Origin: WJKQ01 sp043810515
GTDB lineage: Bacteria; Patescibacteriota; Gracilibacteria; UBA1369; LOWO2-01-FULL-3
Direction of reading: 5' to 3'
Assembly (NCBI GenBank): GCA_043810515.1
Contig: JBDRNZ010000001.1
Coordinates: 1 to 64,000 of the forward strand
DNA: 64,000 nt
Below are positions 1 to 8,671 of the stretch, piece by piece. Position 1 is the first letter of the stretch. Each line of letters starts with the position of its first letter. The position numbers and the translations under genes were made by a program. The notes under the pieces are model-generated. The model searched no databases. It worked only from the letters and a program-made list of their open reading frames with translations, and was not told the DNA's origin.

Positions 1-1403
1 GGATCGCAGATCCACCCGCCTGTCGGCCCGCCCGAAGGCGTTTGCTGCGGGGGAGGCGTGAAACAGCTGTCGAAGACCGGATCAGAAACGTCGATGTAGT
101 CTTCTACCAGATCGTTGTACGTCTGGCCGCCGATCACCGCATCGAAAGAAATCTCGAAAACGTGGTCGGTCGGGATGTCTGTGCAGGAAATGACGTAGGG
201 GCCGTTGAGGTACGTGCCGGTATGGGCGCCGACATAGGTGGAGGACTGGTTTTGCTGGGTCACGTGGCACAGCGCCTGATCTTCCGGTTTGAGAATGGAC
301 ATCGGAAGGCTGCTGATGTTCAGGGCCGAGCCGCCGAGATTGTTCAGAAAGCACGTGACCGAGAAGACCGTATTTCCGGCCTGGCAGCTGACGCTTGAGA
401 GATCGGGAAAGCAGGCCATGGTGATGTTGATCCCCTCGCTGCCAACCGACGGCGGCGGCGTATAGCTGGGACTGCCAGAACCGGGATTGCCGCTGCCGGA
501 AGCGGGATTGGAGTTGTTGTCGCCGGAGCTGTTGTTGTTGGTTCCGCTGTTGTTGACACAGGCATGGAGGTCCTGGTCGCAGTAACAGCCGGAAGCGCAG
601 ACCACGTTGTTGCAGTAGCAGGGCGACAGAGCGGCCGCCATCAACGCGTACTCGCCGCGCTTGACCTTGCGGTCGGGCGGATAGCCGGTCTGGTTGCTGT
701 TGAGTGCGCCGTAGTAGTAGAGGGTCTCGACGTAGGGGTAGCCCCAGTGGGACTTGGGAATGTTGCTGAAGTGGCCGGAGGAGGGATTCTTGATCTGGAT
801 GACGCCGCTTGCGAAGGCGGATATCACCAGCATCTTCGCGGCCTCGACGAGGTTCGCATCGTTGTTGGGGTAGAAGTAGGCGTTGGCAGTGTCAAGCACG
901 CCCCACTTGGTCGCGCAGAGCACGAGAGGGTAGTACCAGTCACCTGTCCCGACATCCGCGTACGGATTGCTGCCGTTGCAGTTGAACATCAGTCCGAACA
1001 GGTACATGGACACTTTGAGCGCTTCCGCCCGTGTGATGTAGTCGTTGGAATGCAGACCTCCGTCCGTCTTCCCGTCGACAGCGCACTCGCTGTAGAGATA
1101 CGCTGCGGCTTCGACAATGCTCGAGGACATCGAAGCGTGGTCCGTGAACTGGTGGTTCGACGGCCTGTTGCAGTTGGTGTTGAGCGGACAGTCCGGCAGG
1201 TTGCCGCAGCCCGCCTCGGCCCAGCCGTTCTCCGGATCGCTACCTCCGCCGAACTCTCCCTGAGTTCCGAAAGGCGGACTCTCTCCGGGGATCTCCGCCC
1301 ATGAGAGCCCCGAGCCGGAGCCCGGAAGAAGGAGCTCATCCTGGCAGCCTTCCGTCAGGACGGCCGCCAGCGACATGAAGATCAGGCACCACTTCTTGCT
1401 CAT
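1..1403 (-). CDS. SLH-domain lipoprotein, C-terminal part cut by window edge
   Basis: The minus strand stays open from an ATG at 1403 to the left edge (467 residues, no stop in the window). A strong Shine-Dalgarno AAGGAG (1411-1416) lies 7 nt upstream of the ATG. The N-terminus is a lipoprotein signal with a lipobox-like LTEGC (Cys20). Two S-layer-homology repeats follow: one around residues 120-195 (key residues YITRAEALKVSMYLFGL, then YADVGTGDWYY) and one around residues 205-260 (SNIPKSHWGYPYVETLYY, then VKRGEYALMAAAL). Next come a Cys-rich stretch, a Ser/Asn/Gly/Pro linker, and an Ig-like or CARDB-like beta domain with paired cysteines up to the edge. SLH domains normally bind secondary cell-wall polymers, so the product is probably anchored at the surface. 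The gene is far more GC-rich than the rest of the window (62% and 73% in two 60-base lines counted), which suggests transfer or a chimeric contig end. Confidence 0.85.
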   Translation of the reverse strand, partial: MSKKWCLIFMSLAAVLTEGCQDELLLPGSGSGLSWAEIPGESPPFGTQGEFGGGSDPENGWAEAGCGNLPDCPLNTNCNRPSNHQFTDHASMSSSIVEAAAYLYSECAVDGKTDGGLHSNDYITRAEALKVSMYLFGLMFNCNGSNPYADVGTGDWYYPLVLCATKWGVLDTANAYFYPNNDANLVEAAKMLVISAFASGVIQIKNPSSGHFSNIPKSHWGYPYVETLYYYGALNSNQTGYPPDRKVKRGEYALMAAALSPCYCNNVVCASGCYCDQDLHACVNNSGTNNNSSGDNNSNPASGSGNPGSGSPSYTPPPSVGSEGINITMACFPDLSSVSCQAGNTVFSVTCFLNNLGGSALNISSLPMSILKPEDQALCHVTQQNQSSTYVGAHTGTYLNGPYVISCTDIPTDHVFEISFDAVIGGQTYNDLVEDYIDVSDPVFDSCFTPPPQQTPSGGPTGGWICD

Positions 1404-1763
1404 GACAATTCTCCTTTTTTTTCGCACCGTTTGAAAAACCCAAAACTTATATCTAGAACGAGATGTCAAGGAACATCTCGTGAATTATTCTTCTCAAATA
1501 TTCACGGGAATAAGCCGGATTCCGGGGACACGAAGGCATCATTCCTGATCCTTGAGCCCACTTCGGAATCTTCGTTGCAGAAAAATTTTACTGATGAATT
1601 TCAGAATAAATTAACAAAAACCCCACCTCCCAAAAAGTTTGTTTTAACCAACCCGAAACATCCCCCTTTTTCTGTTGACGAGAACTTTTCAACACAAAAA
1701 ATTGCAAGGTAGCCGAAAAGGAGTTATAAATATATCAACAAATATCCTTAACCAAAGGAAAGT
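1404..1763. other. Intergenic region with perfect hairpin 1458-1481
   Basis: No convincing gene lies in these 360 bases between two divergent lipoprotein genes. They are AT-rich like the bulk of the window and unlike the GC-rich gene to the left. A perfect 9-bp inverted repeat, ACGAGATGT/ACATCTCGT with a 6-nt loop, sits at 1458-1481. A weaker GTGAAT/ATTCAC pair follows at about 1480-1505. The hairpin could be an operator or part of the leader of the SLH gene. A short open frame across 1431-1712 has no homology that I recognise and no ribosome binding site. Confidence 0.5.
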
Positions 1764-2006
1764 ATGAAAACGAAATTACTCGTGTTAGCGGGCTTTGTGC
1801 TTGCAATCGCAGGATGCAGCTCGACAAGCACCGAATCAAGCCTGGCTGATTGTGAAGCAATGGATGCCGGAGCCGCTCAGAATGAATGTTACTGGGAACT
1901 TGCTATGTCATCAGCCGATGTAACGGTTTGCGACTGGCTTCCACTGGAAAATCCGGACAATCCTGAACACAACGGTACGACTTGCAGAGACGAATTGAAT
2001 AAATAA
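1764..2006 (+). CDS. Small Cys-containing lipoprotein
   Basis: 80 residues. The start is supported by AAAGGA 5 nt before the ATG. A short signal peptide ends in lipobox LAIAGC (Cys18), so the mature chain should be lipid-anchored outside the membrane. It has about 62 residues with five further cysteines spaced like the Cys-rich lipoprotein at 50172 (acidic, C-x-n-C-x-n-C, no hydrophobic segment). I do not recognise a named family and no function can be assigned. It converges on the next gene with a 20-nt gap. Confidence 0.75.
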   Translation: MKTKLLVLAGFVLAIAGCSSTSTESSLADCEAMDAGAAQNECYWELAMSSADVTVCDWLPLENPDNPEHNGTTCRDELNK

Positions 2007-2026
2007 ATCCCGTTTTTTAGATAAAA

Positions 2027-2593
2027 CTAAAACGCGATCATCATTTGAGACATATCGTCTATTTCTGATGCGATGCTGTTTGGACCGTTAATATCCAGGT
2101 TATACCCGTCAAAAGCGTTTGGTACAAAAAAGCTTAAGCTGTCCACACCGTCACGCGTATAGTGGACTCTTATACCGCGCACTCCATAGACGTGTACCTT
2201 TCGCAGATTGAAAGAATCTGAGGCCAGGCCTGTTTCTTCAGCAAAAGCAGTTACGAGATTCTCTTCCGGCAGTTCCGGAATAATGCAGTCAAAACAAAAA
2301 CCATCTTCGCTGTCCGTGGATATATAGGAAATTTCCGGACTTACGGCATCGCCGTCAAAAGAAACAGTCACTTTTCCCTCTTCCGCTGTTCCCGAAACAA
2401 CCGGCATTCCCCATTCTTCTTTGTAGCAGAATTTTAAGGTAGAATCCGGAACCTCATAAAGAACGCTGTTACCAAAACAGTCAGCGCTTGTTAATTCCGG
2501 CATTTCTGGAGGAGCAACGGTAGTTGTCGTTGAAGTGCTGCACGCTGTAAGGAACAGCGACAAGCCCATCATTACCAAAGCAATTTTTTTCAT
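2027..2593 (-). CDS. Lipoprotein, unknown function
   Basis: 188 residues starting MKKIALVMMGLSLFLTACS, a clear lipoprotein signal with lipobox LTAC (Cys18). A Ser/Thr linker and a globular domain of about 150 residues follow, with cysteines near residues 39, 56, 98 and 101 (CFDC) that could form disulfides. I recognise no enzyme motif. The gene lies downstream of nothing on its strand except leuS, whose stop is 27 nt beyond its promoter side, so it probably has its own transcript. The product is probably an envelope-attached protein. Confidence 0.75.
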   Translation of the reverse strand: MKKIALVMMGLSLFLTACSTSTTTTVAPPEMPELTSADCFGNSVLYEVPDSTLKFCYKEEWGMPVVSGTAEEGKVTVSFDGDAVSPEISYISTDSEDGFCFDCIIPELPEENLVTAFAEETGLASDSFNLRKVHVYGVRGIRVHYTRDGVDSLSFFVPNAFDGYNLDINGPNSIASEIDDMSQMMIAF

Positions 2594-2619
2594 ATAATGA
2601 AAATTAAAAAATAAATATT

Positions 2620-5031
2620 TTACTTAACCACAAATCCCACTATCCTTCCCGGAACATAAATTTCCTTCACGACTTTTCCCGCGGACAGATATTTCATCAC
2701 ATTTGCATTCTCCCGCGCAAGTTTCAAAGCTTCCTCTTTTACCGCGTCTATTGAAATTTCTATTTCCCCGCGGACTTTTCCGTTTACCTGCACTCCGATT
2801 TTAATACTTTCATCAATCACAAGTTTTTTATCAAATTCCGGCCATCCGCAGTCAATAACACTGTATTTTTCACCGATGATCTCCCAGCATTCCTCTGCAA
2901 GATGTGGTGCCAGCGGTGCGATAAGCGAAACCAAAACCTTTTTAGCGCCTTTATCGATTCCGTTTTTCACCGCAAAATTTAAAAATCCCATAAACGCCGC
3001 GACAGCGGTATTAAAATGCATTTTTTCAATATCGCCGGTAATTTTTTTGATAAGTTTGTGCAGATTTTTCTCCAGAACTGCGGAATCCAAAATCTTTCCG
3101 GAATCGTTCTTTATAAGATTCCAGAACTTGTCGACAAACCGCGCGATGCCGGTTATGCCGCTGTCATTCCAGTCGCCACCGTCGGTAAAAGGCCCCATAA
3201 ACATGAGATACATCCTAAAAACATCACTTCCATATTTTTCGACGAAAGAATCCGGACTCACGACATTTCCTTTTGATTTACTCATTTTTGCACCATCTTT
3301 CGTGATCATTCCCTGATGCACAAGTTTTGTGAAAGGCTCTTTAAAATCAATAAATCCAAGATCGTTCAGCACCATATTTATGAATCTCGCGTACAAAAGA
3401 TGCATGCACGCGTGTTCCGGCCCGCCGATATACATGTCTACCGGAAGCCATTTTTTTGTGATTTTTTTGTCGAATGGTTTGTCGGTTAGTGTGTTTGATG
3501 GGTAACGCAAAAAATACCAGCTGCTGCATACAAAAGTGTCCATTGTGTCCGCTTCGCGCACGGCCTTGCCGCCGCATTTCGGGCATTTGCAGTTCAAAAA
3601 CTTCTCATGACTCGCGAGAGGGGACTTCCCATCATTGCGCGGCTTCAAATCAACATTTTCAGGCAGCTTAACAGGAAGGTCTTTCTCGTCCACCGCAACT
3701 TCACCGCATTTTTCACAATAAACAATCGGAATCGGCGCGCCCCAATATCTCTGCCTGCTCACAAGCCAGTCGCGCAGTTTATAATTTATCGTGGCTCGGC
3801 CATGATGAGTTCCTTCAATCCATTTTATCATTTCAGGTAGTGCTTTTCGGTTATTCATTCCGCTGAAACCTCCGGAATTAAACAAAATCCCGTCAGCCGT
3901 GTACGCGCCTTCAAAGTCGGCAGGGTCAATTTCCTCGCCATTCTCGGAGATCACAAATTTTAAAGGAATATTATATTTCCTAGCGAACTCAAAATCGCGC
4001 TCATCATGCGCATCGGCCATCACAACGCCCGTGCCGTACATCAGCACGAAATTCGCCATATACACTGGGATTTTTTCGTTCGTGGCCGGATTTATTACAT
4101 ATTTGCCAAGAAAACAGCCGATCTTATCTTTTCCGCCCTCGGAAGTTCTTTCTATAAGTGTTTGTTTGTTAATTGTGTTTCTGGCCTTTTTTACCTCGGC
4201 TTCGTATTTTGTTCCTTTCACAAATTCATCGACCAGAGGATGCTCCGGCGCGATAACCATAAAAGTGACGCTATAAATAGTGTCCGGCCTTGTCGTGTAG
4301 CAGATCAGCAGGTCACTGCCATCCTCAAGCGGGAAATCAATTTCACATCCGTGGCTTTTGCCTATCCAGTTTTCCTGCATCGCAATCGTTTTTTCCGGCC
4401 AGTCGAGACTTTCATAATCAAGCAGTTTCTCGGCATAATCGCTTATTTTGAAAAACCACTGACTCAGGTCTTTTTTTGTAATTTCGCTGTGGCATCTTTC
4501 GCATGTGCCGTCCTGAACCTGCTCGTTTGCAAGAACGGTCTTGCAGCTCGGACACCAATTCACGGGCGCCATTTTTTTATATGCCAGGCCGTTTTTGTAA
4601 AGCTGGAGAAAAATCCATTGTGTCCATTTGTAATATTCCGGATCCGAAGTTGTAACGGATTTATCCCAGTCGTACATTGCGCCCATCGCGCCAAGCTGTT
4701 TTTTCATGTACGCGACATTTTTTGAAATGCTTTCGGCAGGCGGAACGCCTGTTTTTATCGCGTAATTTTCGGCCGGCAAACCAAAGCTGTCAAAGCCCAT
4801 CGGTTCAAATACATTGTGTCCTCTCATTCTCATATATCTGCCCCAGCTGTCTGCCTGCCCGAAATTGTACCAGTGTCCGACATGCAGCTTGTCTCCCGAA
4901 GGATACGGAAACATCACGAGATTGTAATATTTCTCGCGCTTCCCGTCGTTTAAATCCGCTTTATAAAGACCGGTTTTCGACCATTTCTTCTGCCATTTTT
5001 TTTCGGTCTCGCCCGCCTGATATCGTGGCAT
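2620..5031 (-). CDS. leuS: Leucyl-tRNA synthetase
   Basis: Charges tRNA-Leu with leucine in the cytoplasm. 803 residues, somewhat short for a bacterial LeuRS. The class I HIGH motif is HVGH at residues 50-53, and the KMSKS loop (AKMSKSKGN) is near residue 580. A Cys4 zinc ribbon (WCPSC then CERC) lies near 158-182, and a second CxxC pair (CEKC, CKCPKC) is inserted further on. The CP1 editing domain carries the Thr-rich TTRPDT and the AHDERD loop with the editing Asp. The conserved stretch before that Asp reads GTGVVMADAHD, one residue shorter than the usual AVMAVPxHD. The C-terminal anticodon-binding and Leu-specific region is present (VNGKVRGEIEI). The ATG at 5031 is the first in frame. Confidence 0.97.
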   Translation of the reverse strand: MPRYQAGETEKKWQKKWSKTGLYKADLNDGKREKYYNLVMFPYPSGDKLHVGHWYNFGQADSWGRYMRMRGHNVFEPMGFDSFGLPAENYAIKTGVPPAESISKNVAYMKKQLGAMGAMYDWDKSVTTSDPEYYKWTQWIFLQLYKNGLAYKKMAPVNWCPSCKTVLANEQVQDGTCERCHSEITKKDLSQWFFKISDYAEKLLDYESLDWPEKTIAMQENWIGKSHGCEIDFPLEDGSDLLICYTTRPDTIYSVTFMVIAPEHPLVDEFVKGTKYEAEVKKARNTINKQTLIERTSEGGKDKIGCFLGKYVINPATNEKIPVYMANFVLMYGTGVVMADAHDERDFEFARKYNIPLKFVISENGEEIDPADFEGAYTADGILFNSGGFSGMNNRKALPEMIKWIEGTHHGRATINYKLRDWLVSRQRYWGAPIPIVYCEKCGEVAVDEKDLPVKLPENVDLKPRNDGKSPLASHEKFLNCKCPKCGGKAVREADTMDTFVCSSWYFLRYPSNTLTDKPFDKKITKKWLPVDMYIGGPEHACMHLLYARFINMVLNDLGFIDFKEPFTKLVHQGMITKDGAKMSKSKGNVVSPDSFVEKYGSDVFRMYLMFMGPFTDGGDWNDSGITGIARFVDKFWNLIKNDSGKILDSAVLEKNLHKLIKKITGDIEKMHFNTAVAAFMGFLNFAVKNGIDKGAKKVLVSLIAPLAPHLAEECWEIIGEKYSVIDCGWPEFDKKLVIDESIKIGVQVNGKVRGEIEISIDAVKEEALKLARENANVMKYLSAGKVVKEIYVPGRIVGFVVK

Positions 5032-5067
5032 AGTAAAAGTTACAAGCGAGCACGATTTTACCCCCGT

Positions 5068-5685
5068 TTATATAATTTTGTCCACCATCAGCCTGGAGTC
5101 GGGATAAATATGTTTAATCCACGCCGGACCGGGGTCGTTGTCAGTATTTTTATTCAATTCCTCAACCTGTTCCGTCAGATCTTTCGCGGAAAAAATAATC
5201 TCAATAACTTTATTTTTTTTGTTGAGAACGGGATAGGCGCTGAGCATTACAAGCAGCTCACCGTCATTTCCTGAAATTCTGTACGGACCGATACCTTCAA
5301 GTTTTTCACCTTCGCTTATAAGTTTGGAATGACTCGAAACAAATTCCGCCATATCTTTGCTGTTTATATGGTCAAACAGCGAGTGTCCGGTAAGAGCATC
5401 GCATTTTACAGACAGCATTGAGCAAAAGTCCGCGCTCGCGTATTTTACTTTTCCTTCAACATCAATCACGACCATTGGAGCGTCCTTGTCGCTCAAATAT
5501 TCTCTGTAGGCCGCTTCCAGACTGGCCTCAGCAATGGAGGATTCATTCACGTGAACAGCATCCGTTTGTATCGTTGTAGTTTGAATTCCGCCGGTTTCAA
5601 GAAAAAACAGCATAAACATAAACGATACTGCAAATATAGCTATAGCCGAGATAGCAATCTTTTTGTTTTGTGAAAGTGTAAGCAT
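5068..5685 (-). CDS. Membrane-anchored PAS-domain protein without output domain
   Basis: 205 residues from the ATG at 5685. The frame is open further upstream, but that would run through the promoter at 5707-5735, so this start is chosen. One N-terminal membrane segment (about residues 9-29) is followed by a single PAS fold, roughly residues 60-175 (MVVIDVEGKVKYASADFC, GHSLFDHI, a PAC-like YRISGNDGELLVMLSAYPVLNK). No histidine kinase, GGDEF or other output domain follows; the chain ends about 30 residues after the PAS domain. It may sense a ligand or redox state and work through a partner protein. It is divergent from the cyclic-nucleotide-binding gene at 5801. Confidence 0.75.
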   Translation of the reverse strand: MLTLSQNKKIAISAIAIFAVSFMFMLFFLETGGIQTTTIQTDAVHVNESSIAEASLEAAYREYLSDKDAPMVVIDVEGKVKYASADFCSMLSVKCDALTGHSLFDHINSKDMAEFVSSHSKLISEGEKLEGIGPYRISGNDGELLVMLSAYPVLNKKNKVIEIIFSAKDLTEQVEELNKNTDNDPGPAWIKHIYPDSRLMVDKII

Positions 5686-5706
5686 GCGTAATTTATGATT
5701 TGTTTT

Positions 5707-5735
5707 ATTATAACACAAAACCGCCAAAGCGTCAA
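5707..5735 (-). promoter_or_regulatory. Sigma70-type promoter of the PAS gene
   Basis: On the minus strand TTGACG (5735-5730), a 17-nt spacer and TATAAT (5712-5707). The -10 box lies 21 nt upstream of the ATG at 5685. This fixes the start of the PAS gene. Confidence 0.75.
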
Positions 5736-5800
5736 TGTGCGACTTGGGCAGGACAAGCCAAAAAGTGGTATAATTCTTTTGAAAAAATAACCAATTTTCT

Positions 5801-6250
5801 ATGGAAAACAAAAACGTGGATGTTTCGGCCATATTGGCCATTCTCAAAAAAATACCTTTATTTAAGGATCTTGATGAAAATTCCCACAGAGAAATTATCC
5901 AGAAAATAGTTCTCATGTATTATCCCGCAAATTACATGCTTTTTAAGGAAGGGGACGAGGGAGACGCCCTTTATATAGTAAAGAAAGGCATGGTCGAGAT
6001 TTTTCATTCCGCGCCGGAAGGGGAATTGCCCAAGACTGTTGCGCAGATAAATGCTGACGGATTTTTTGGCGAAATGGCTCTGGTTTCCGATGAACACAGA
6101 AATGCTTCCGCAAAAACGCTCGCGGACAGCGAAATATTTATTCTCTCAAAAGACGATTTTAAGAAACTTCTTGCGACAAACACGACACTCGCGGAGCAGA
6201 TAAGCGCAACAATGGTTTCAAGAATAAATGAAAATACCAAGCCTAACTGA
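5801..6250 (+). CDS. Stand-alone cyclic nucleotide-binding domain protein
   Basis: 149 residues forming one cNMP-binding (CRP-like) beta-roll: FKEGDEGDALYIVKKGMVEI, then the phosphate-binding cassette FFGEMALVSDEHRNASA with the conserved Glu and Arg, then the C-helix. There is no DNA-binding helix-turn-helix after it (CRP is about 210 residues), so it is not a typical transcription factor. It may bind a nucleotide or act as a regulatory subunit. A TATAAT at 5769-5774 lies upstream. TGA is the stop and is followed directly by an in-frame TAA. The DUF3307 gene starts 6 nt downstream, probably co-transcribed. Confidence 0.8.
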   Translation: MENKNVDVSAILAILKKIPLFKDLDENSHREIIQKIVLMYYPANYMLFKEGDEGDALYIVKKGMVEIFHSAPEGELPKTVAQINADGFFGEMALVSDEHRNASAKTLADSEIFILSKDDFKKLLATNTTLAEQISATMVSRINENTKPN

Positions 6251-6256
6251 TAAATA

Positions 6257-6601
6257 ATGATACTGGTTTATCTTATACTCGCGCATCTTGCAGGCGATTT
6301 TATATTTCAGCCGAAATCTCTTGTTAAATGGAAGATGAGAAGCAAAAAAGGGCTTCTAGTACACGTTTTTATTCATTTTGTAATAATACTGCTGGTGCTT
6401 ATACCATATCTGCTGAAAGGATTTTTATGGCCGCTTGCGGTCGCATTCGCAATAAGCACGACACATTTTTTCATTGATCTTGCGAAAATAACCTATATAA
6501 AACGTCATACGTCAGGACCGAAGCCTTTCTTTCTCGATCAGGCAGCGCACCTTGCGGTTATTTTTCTGATTTTCATTCTGATAACAGCGATAGCGCCTTA
6601 A
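6257..6601 (+). CDS. DUF3307-family small membrane protein
   Basis: 114 residues with about four hydrophobic helices. It shows the DUF3307 pattern of an N-terminal LAHLAGDFIFQPKSLVKWK followed by polar residues, a His in the second helix (LLVHVFIHF) and HFFIDLAK. The family is widespread and its function is unknown; members often sit next to regulators. It follows the cNMP-domain gene with a 6-nt gap, so the two are probably one unit. Its TAA overlaps the stop of the convergent gene through the palindrome TTAA at 6598-6601. Confidence 0.75.
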   Translation: MILVYLILAHLAGDFIFQPKSLVKWKMRSKKGLLVHVFIHFVIILLVLIPYLLKGFLWPLAVAFAISTTHFFIDLAKITYIKRHTSGPKPFFLDQAAHLAVIFLIFILITAIAP

Positions 6602-7596
6602 AGATTTGCATGCTCGCCTTCGGTATCCTTATCTTCCTTGTTTTCCTCTTCTTTCTGTTCCTCTTCCGGAAGTCCTCTTGCTGTATGAATTTTTTGGGAT
6701 GTCAATTCAAGAAAAGTGAAAGTCCATACGGTATATGAAAAAATATCGACAATTCCATTAAGATAAGCCGCAATAATCAGCGCAACAAACCCCACGAGTC
6801 CCCCAACGATTACACTGGTCACCGGAAGCGTAACCGTGGCGATATATCCTGTAATAAGCACGATCAGCGCGGGAATCAGAAAAACAAGTATTACCTGAAT
6901 TACGATTCTGATGCCGATAATCAACATTAGAATTGTTACGAGAAATGTATGTTTAAGGTTCATTACCACAAGTTTCGCGCTCTTTTTCATGGATTCAAAA
7001 ACACCATCATCATCAACCACGATAAAAAAGTCCGCATAAGTGAAAAGAATCGTCAAAACAAGACTTATGATTACGAAAATTATAAAAACGGGCAAAAACA
7101 GCTTGAATATAACAGGTCCGAGATTCCTCAAAACAAAAGCCATTTCAATAATTATGGAAAAAAACGCAAAGGTTTTTATCAGCAAATGATATTCAAGAAG
7201 CGGCAAGAAAGACATTATCCCATGCCTAAGACCCGTGCCAACACCAGCCGGCTGATTGTTCCTGTTTCTTGCAATCATCTGAATTGAGGACGCTTTCGCG
7301 AGGGTCGGAAATAACAGATAAACAATTGCAAAAATTGCCGCAACAATTACAAGCGGAACTGTTAGGGACACATGATCCCGTATAAATGTCCATATAAAAG
7401 CAGCGACCTCGTGCAGAAAACTTTCGTCGGAATCATCGAACAAATAGGATTTTTTAAAGGCGAAAAACTGATATGCAAGATAGCCGACGCTAAATGTTGT
7501 TGTGAATAAAGCAGGAAGAAAGCCAAACCATAATATAAGTTTTTTATTTTTCTGAGTATAAAGCCAGGATTCCGCAATTATCTTCCGATAGTTCAT
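6598..7596 (-). CDS. Polytopic membrane protein, unknown function
   Basis: 332 residues with about six hydrophobic segments: around residues 20-45, 78-100, 128-150, 155-195 and a long hydrophobic block near 215-290. The C-terminal tail is highly charged (EEEQKEEENKEDKDTEGE). The arrangement, with a soluble patch between helices (YADFFIVVDDDGVFESMKKS), resembles the glycerophosphoryl diester phosphodiesterase membrane domain or DUF975-like integral proteins, but I cannot assign a family firmly. It is divergent from corA and convergent with the DUF3307 gene. Confidence 0.7.
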   Translation of the reverse strand: MNYRKIIAESWLYTQKNKKLILWFGFLPALFTTTFSVGYLAYQFFAFKKSYLFDDSDESFLHEVAAFIWTFIRDHVSLTVPLVIVAAIFAIVYLLFPTLAKASSIQMIARNRNNQPAGVGTGLRHGIMSFLPLLEYHLLIKTFAFFSIIIEMAFVLRNLGPVIFKLFLPVFIIFVIISLVLTILFTYADFFIVVDDDGVFESMKKSAKLVVMNLKHTFLVTILMLIIGIRIVIQVILVFLIPALIVLITGYIATVTLPVTSVIVGGLVGFVALIIAAYLNGIVDIFSYTVWTFTFLELTSQKIHTARGLPEEEQKEEENKEDKDTEGEHANL

Positions 7597-7618
7597 AAGA
7601 AGTATTTTACTGTAGGGC

Positions 7619-7647
7619 TTGCTAAAGTCAACAGACGCAATTATATT
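7619..7647 (+). promoter_or_regulatory. Promoter of corA, placing the start site at the ATG
   Basis: TTGCTA (7619-7624), 17-nt spacer, TATATT (7642-7647). The ATG of corA begins 7 nt after the -10 box, where transcription is expected to start, so the mRNA is predicted to be leaderless. Confidence 0.6.
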
Positions 7648-7653
7648 TTACAC

Positions 7654-8592
7654 ATGATCACGGAATCAAAAATTGAAAAAATTAAAAGCAGAAAAGCTCC
7701 TTTTACATGGATATCAATAACTAATCCGGACACGCGGGCCACGGCTTATTTGAAAAAAACATATAAATTTCATCACCTCGACCTGGAGGATTGTTTGTCG
7801 AAAGAAAGCGAAAGGTCAAAAATCGACGAATATGAAAATTATCTTTTCATAGTCCTGCACATACCTGTCGTACAGGGTCGGAAAAAAACAGTAAAATCAT
7901 CAGAAATATATATTTTCATAGGACAGAATTTTGTTGTGACGATCCACAGAAACGATCCGATCATAGAAAAACTTTTCGAAACCTGCAAAAAAAAGAAAAA
8001 AATCAGGGAAAATTACATGGACAAGGGAAGCGGATATTTTCTTTACATGATTATTGATGACCTTTTTGAATCGGGATTTCCAACTCTGGACGATCTCGGA
8101 AAACAACTGAATGAACTTGAGGTAGATGTTTTTGAAAGCGATTATTCGAAGGACAGACTCAAGGATATTTTAATGTTGAAAAAAGACATTATCAATTTCA
8201 GACGCATAATCATGCCGCAGCGTGCGATAATTGCCCAGCTCGAGCACAAAAACAAGAAATTTCTGCCTGAAAATCTGGATGTTTATTTCGATGATATAGT
8301 GGATAAAATAGAGAAAATCTGGAACAGACTGGAAAACCTGCAGGAACTGGCGGTTTCTCTTCAGGATACAAACGAATCGATTCTGTCCCACAATACAAAT
8401 AATGTCATAAAAATCCTGACTATTTTTTCGGTAATTATGCTTCCGCTGACCTTTATTACAGGGTTTTATGGAATGAATATAATAAACCTGCCGCTTGCGG
8501 AGCATCCGCTGGCTTTTCCTGTAATAACAGGTATTTTAATAGGAATAGTGGTGACGATGATAAGCTATTTTAGATATAAAAGGTGGATATAA
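7654..8592 (+). CDS. corA: CorA-family magnesium/divalent cation channel
   Basis: 312 residues, the normal size for CorA. It has an N-terminal cytoplasmic alpha/beta funnel, then a long helical stalk (about residues 140-250). Two C-terminal membrane helices follow, and the first ends in the selectivity signature FYGMN (GMN) near residue 274. The last helix ends with a short positively charged tail. It should form a homopentameric inner-membrane channel for Mg2+ or Co2+. The predicted leaderless mRNA explains why there is no ribosome binding site before the ATG. The gene appears monocistronic. Confidence 0.93.
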   Translation: MITESKIEKIKSRKAPFTWISITNPDTRATAYLKKTYKFHHLDLEDCLSKESERSKIDEYENYLFIVLHIPVVQGRKKTVKSSEIYIFIGQNFVVTIHRNDPIIEKLFETCKKKKKIRENYMDKGSGYFLYMIIDDLFESGFPTLDDLGKQLNELEVDVFESDYSKDRLKDILMLKKDIINFRRIIMPQRAIIAQLEHKNKKFLPENLDVYFDDIVDKIEKIWNRLENLQELAVSLQDTNESILSHNTNNVIKILTIFSVIMLPLTFITGFYGMNIINLPLAEHPLAFPVITGILIGIVVTMISYFRYKRWI

Positions 8593-8671
8593 GCCGATTT
8601 TCACTCTTGCCAAAAATCAGATTTTTGTGTAAACTTACGCCTGCAAATTTTTTTCCCAAAAATACTATATT

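Noticed and set aside
42..1339. Several open frames on the plus strand and other minus-strand frames over the GC-rich left end
   Set aside because: They are shadows of the real SLH gene on the minus strand (1-1403), whose frame gives a signal peptide, two SLH repeats and a good ribosome binding site.
8600..8625. CAAAAAT/ATTTTTG inverted repeat after corA as a terminator
   Set aside because: AT-only 7-bp stem with a 3-nt loop and no clear U-run; too weak to list.
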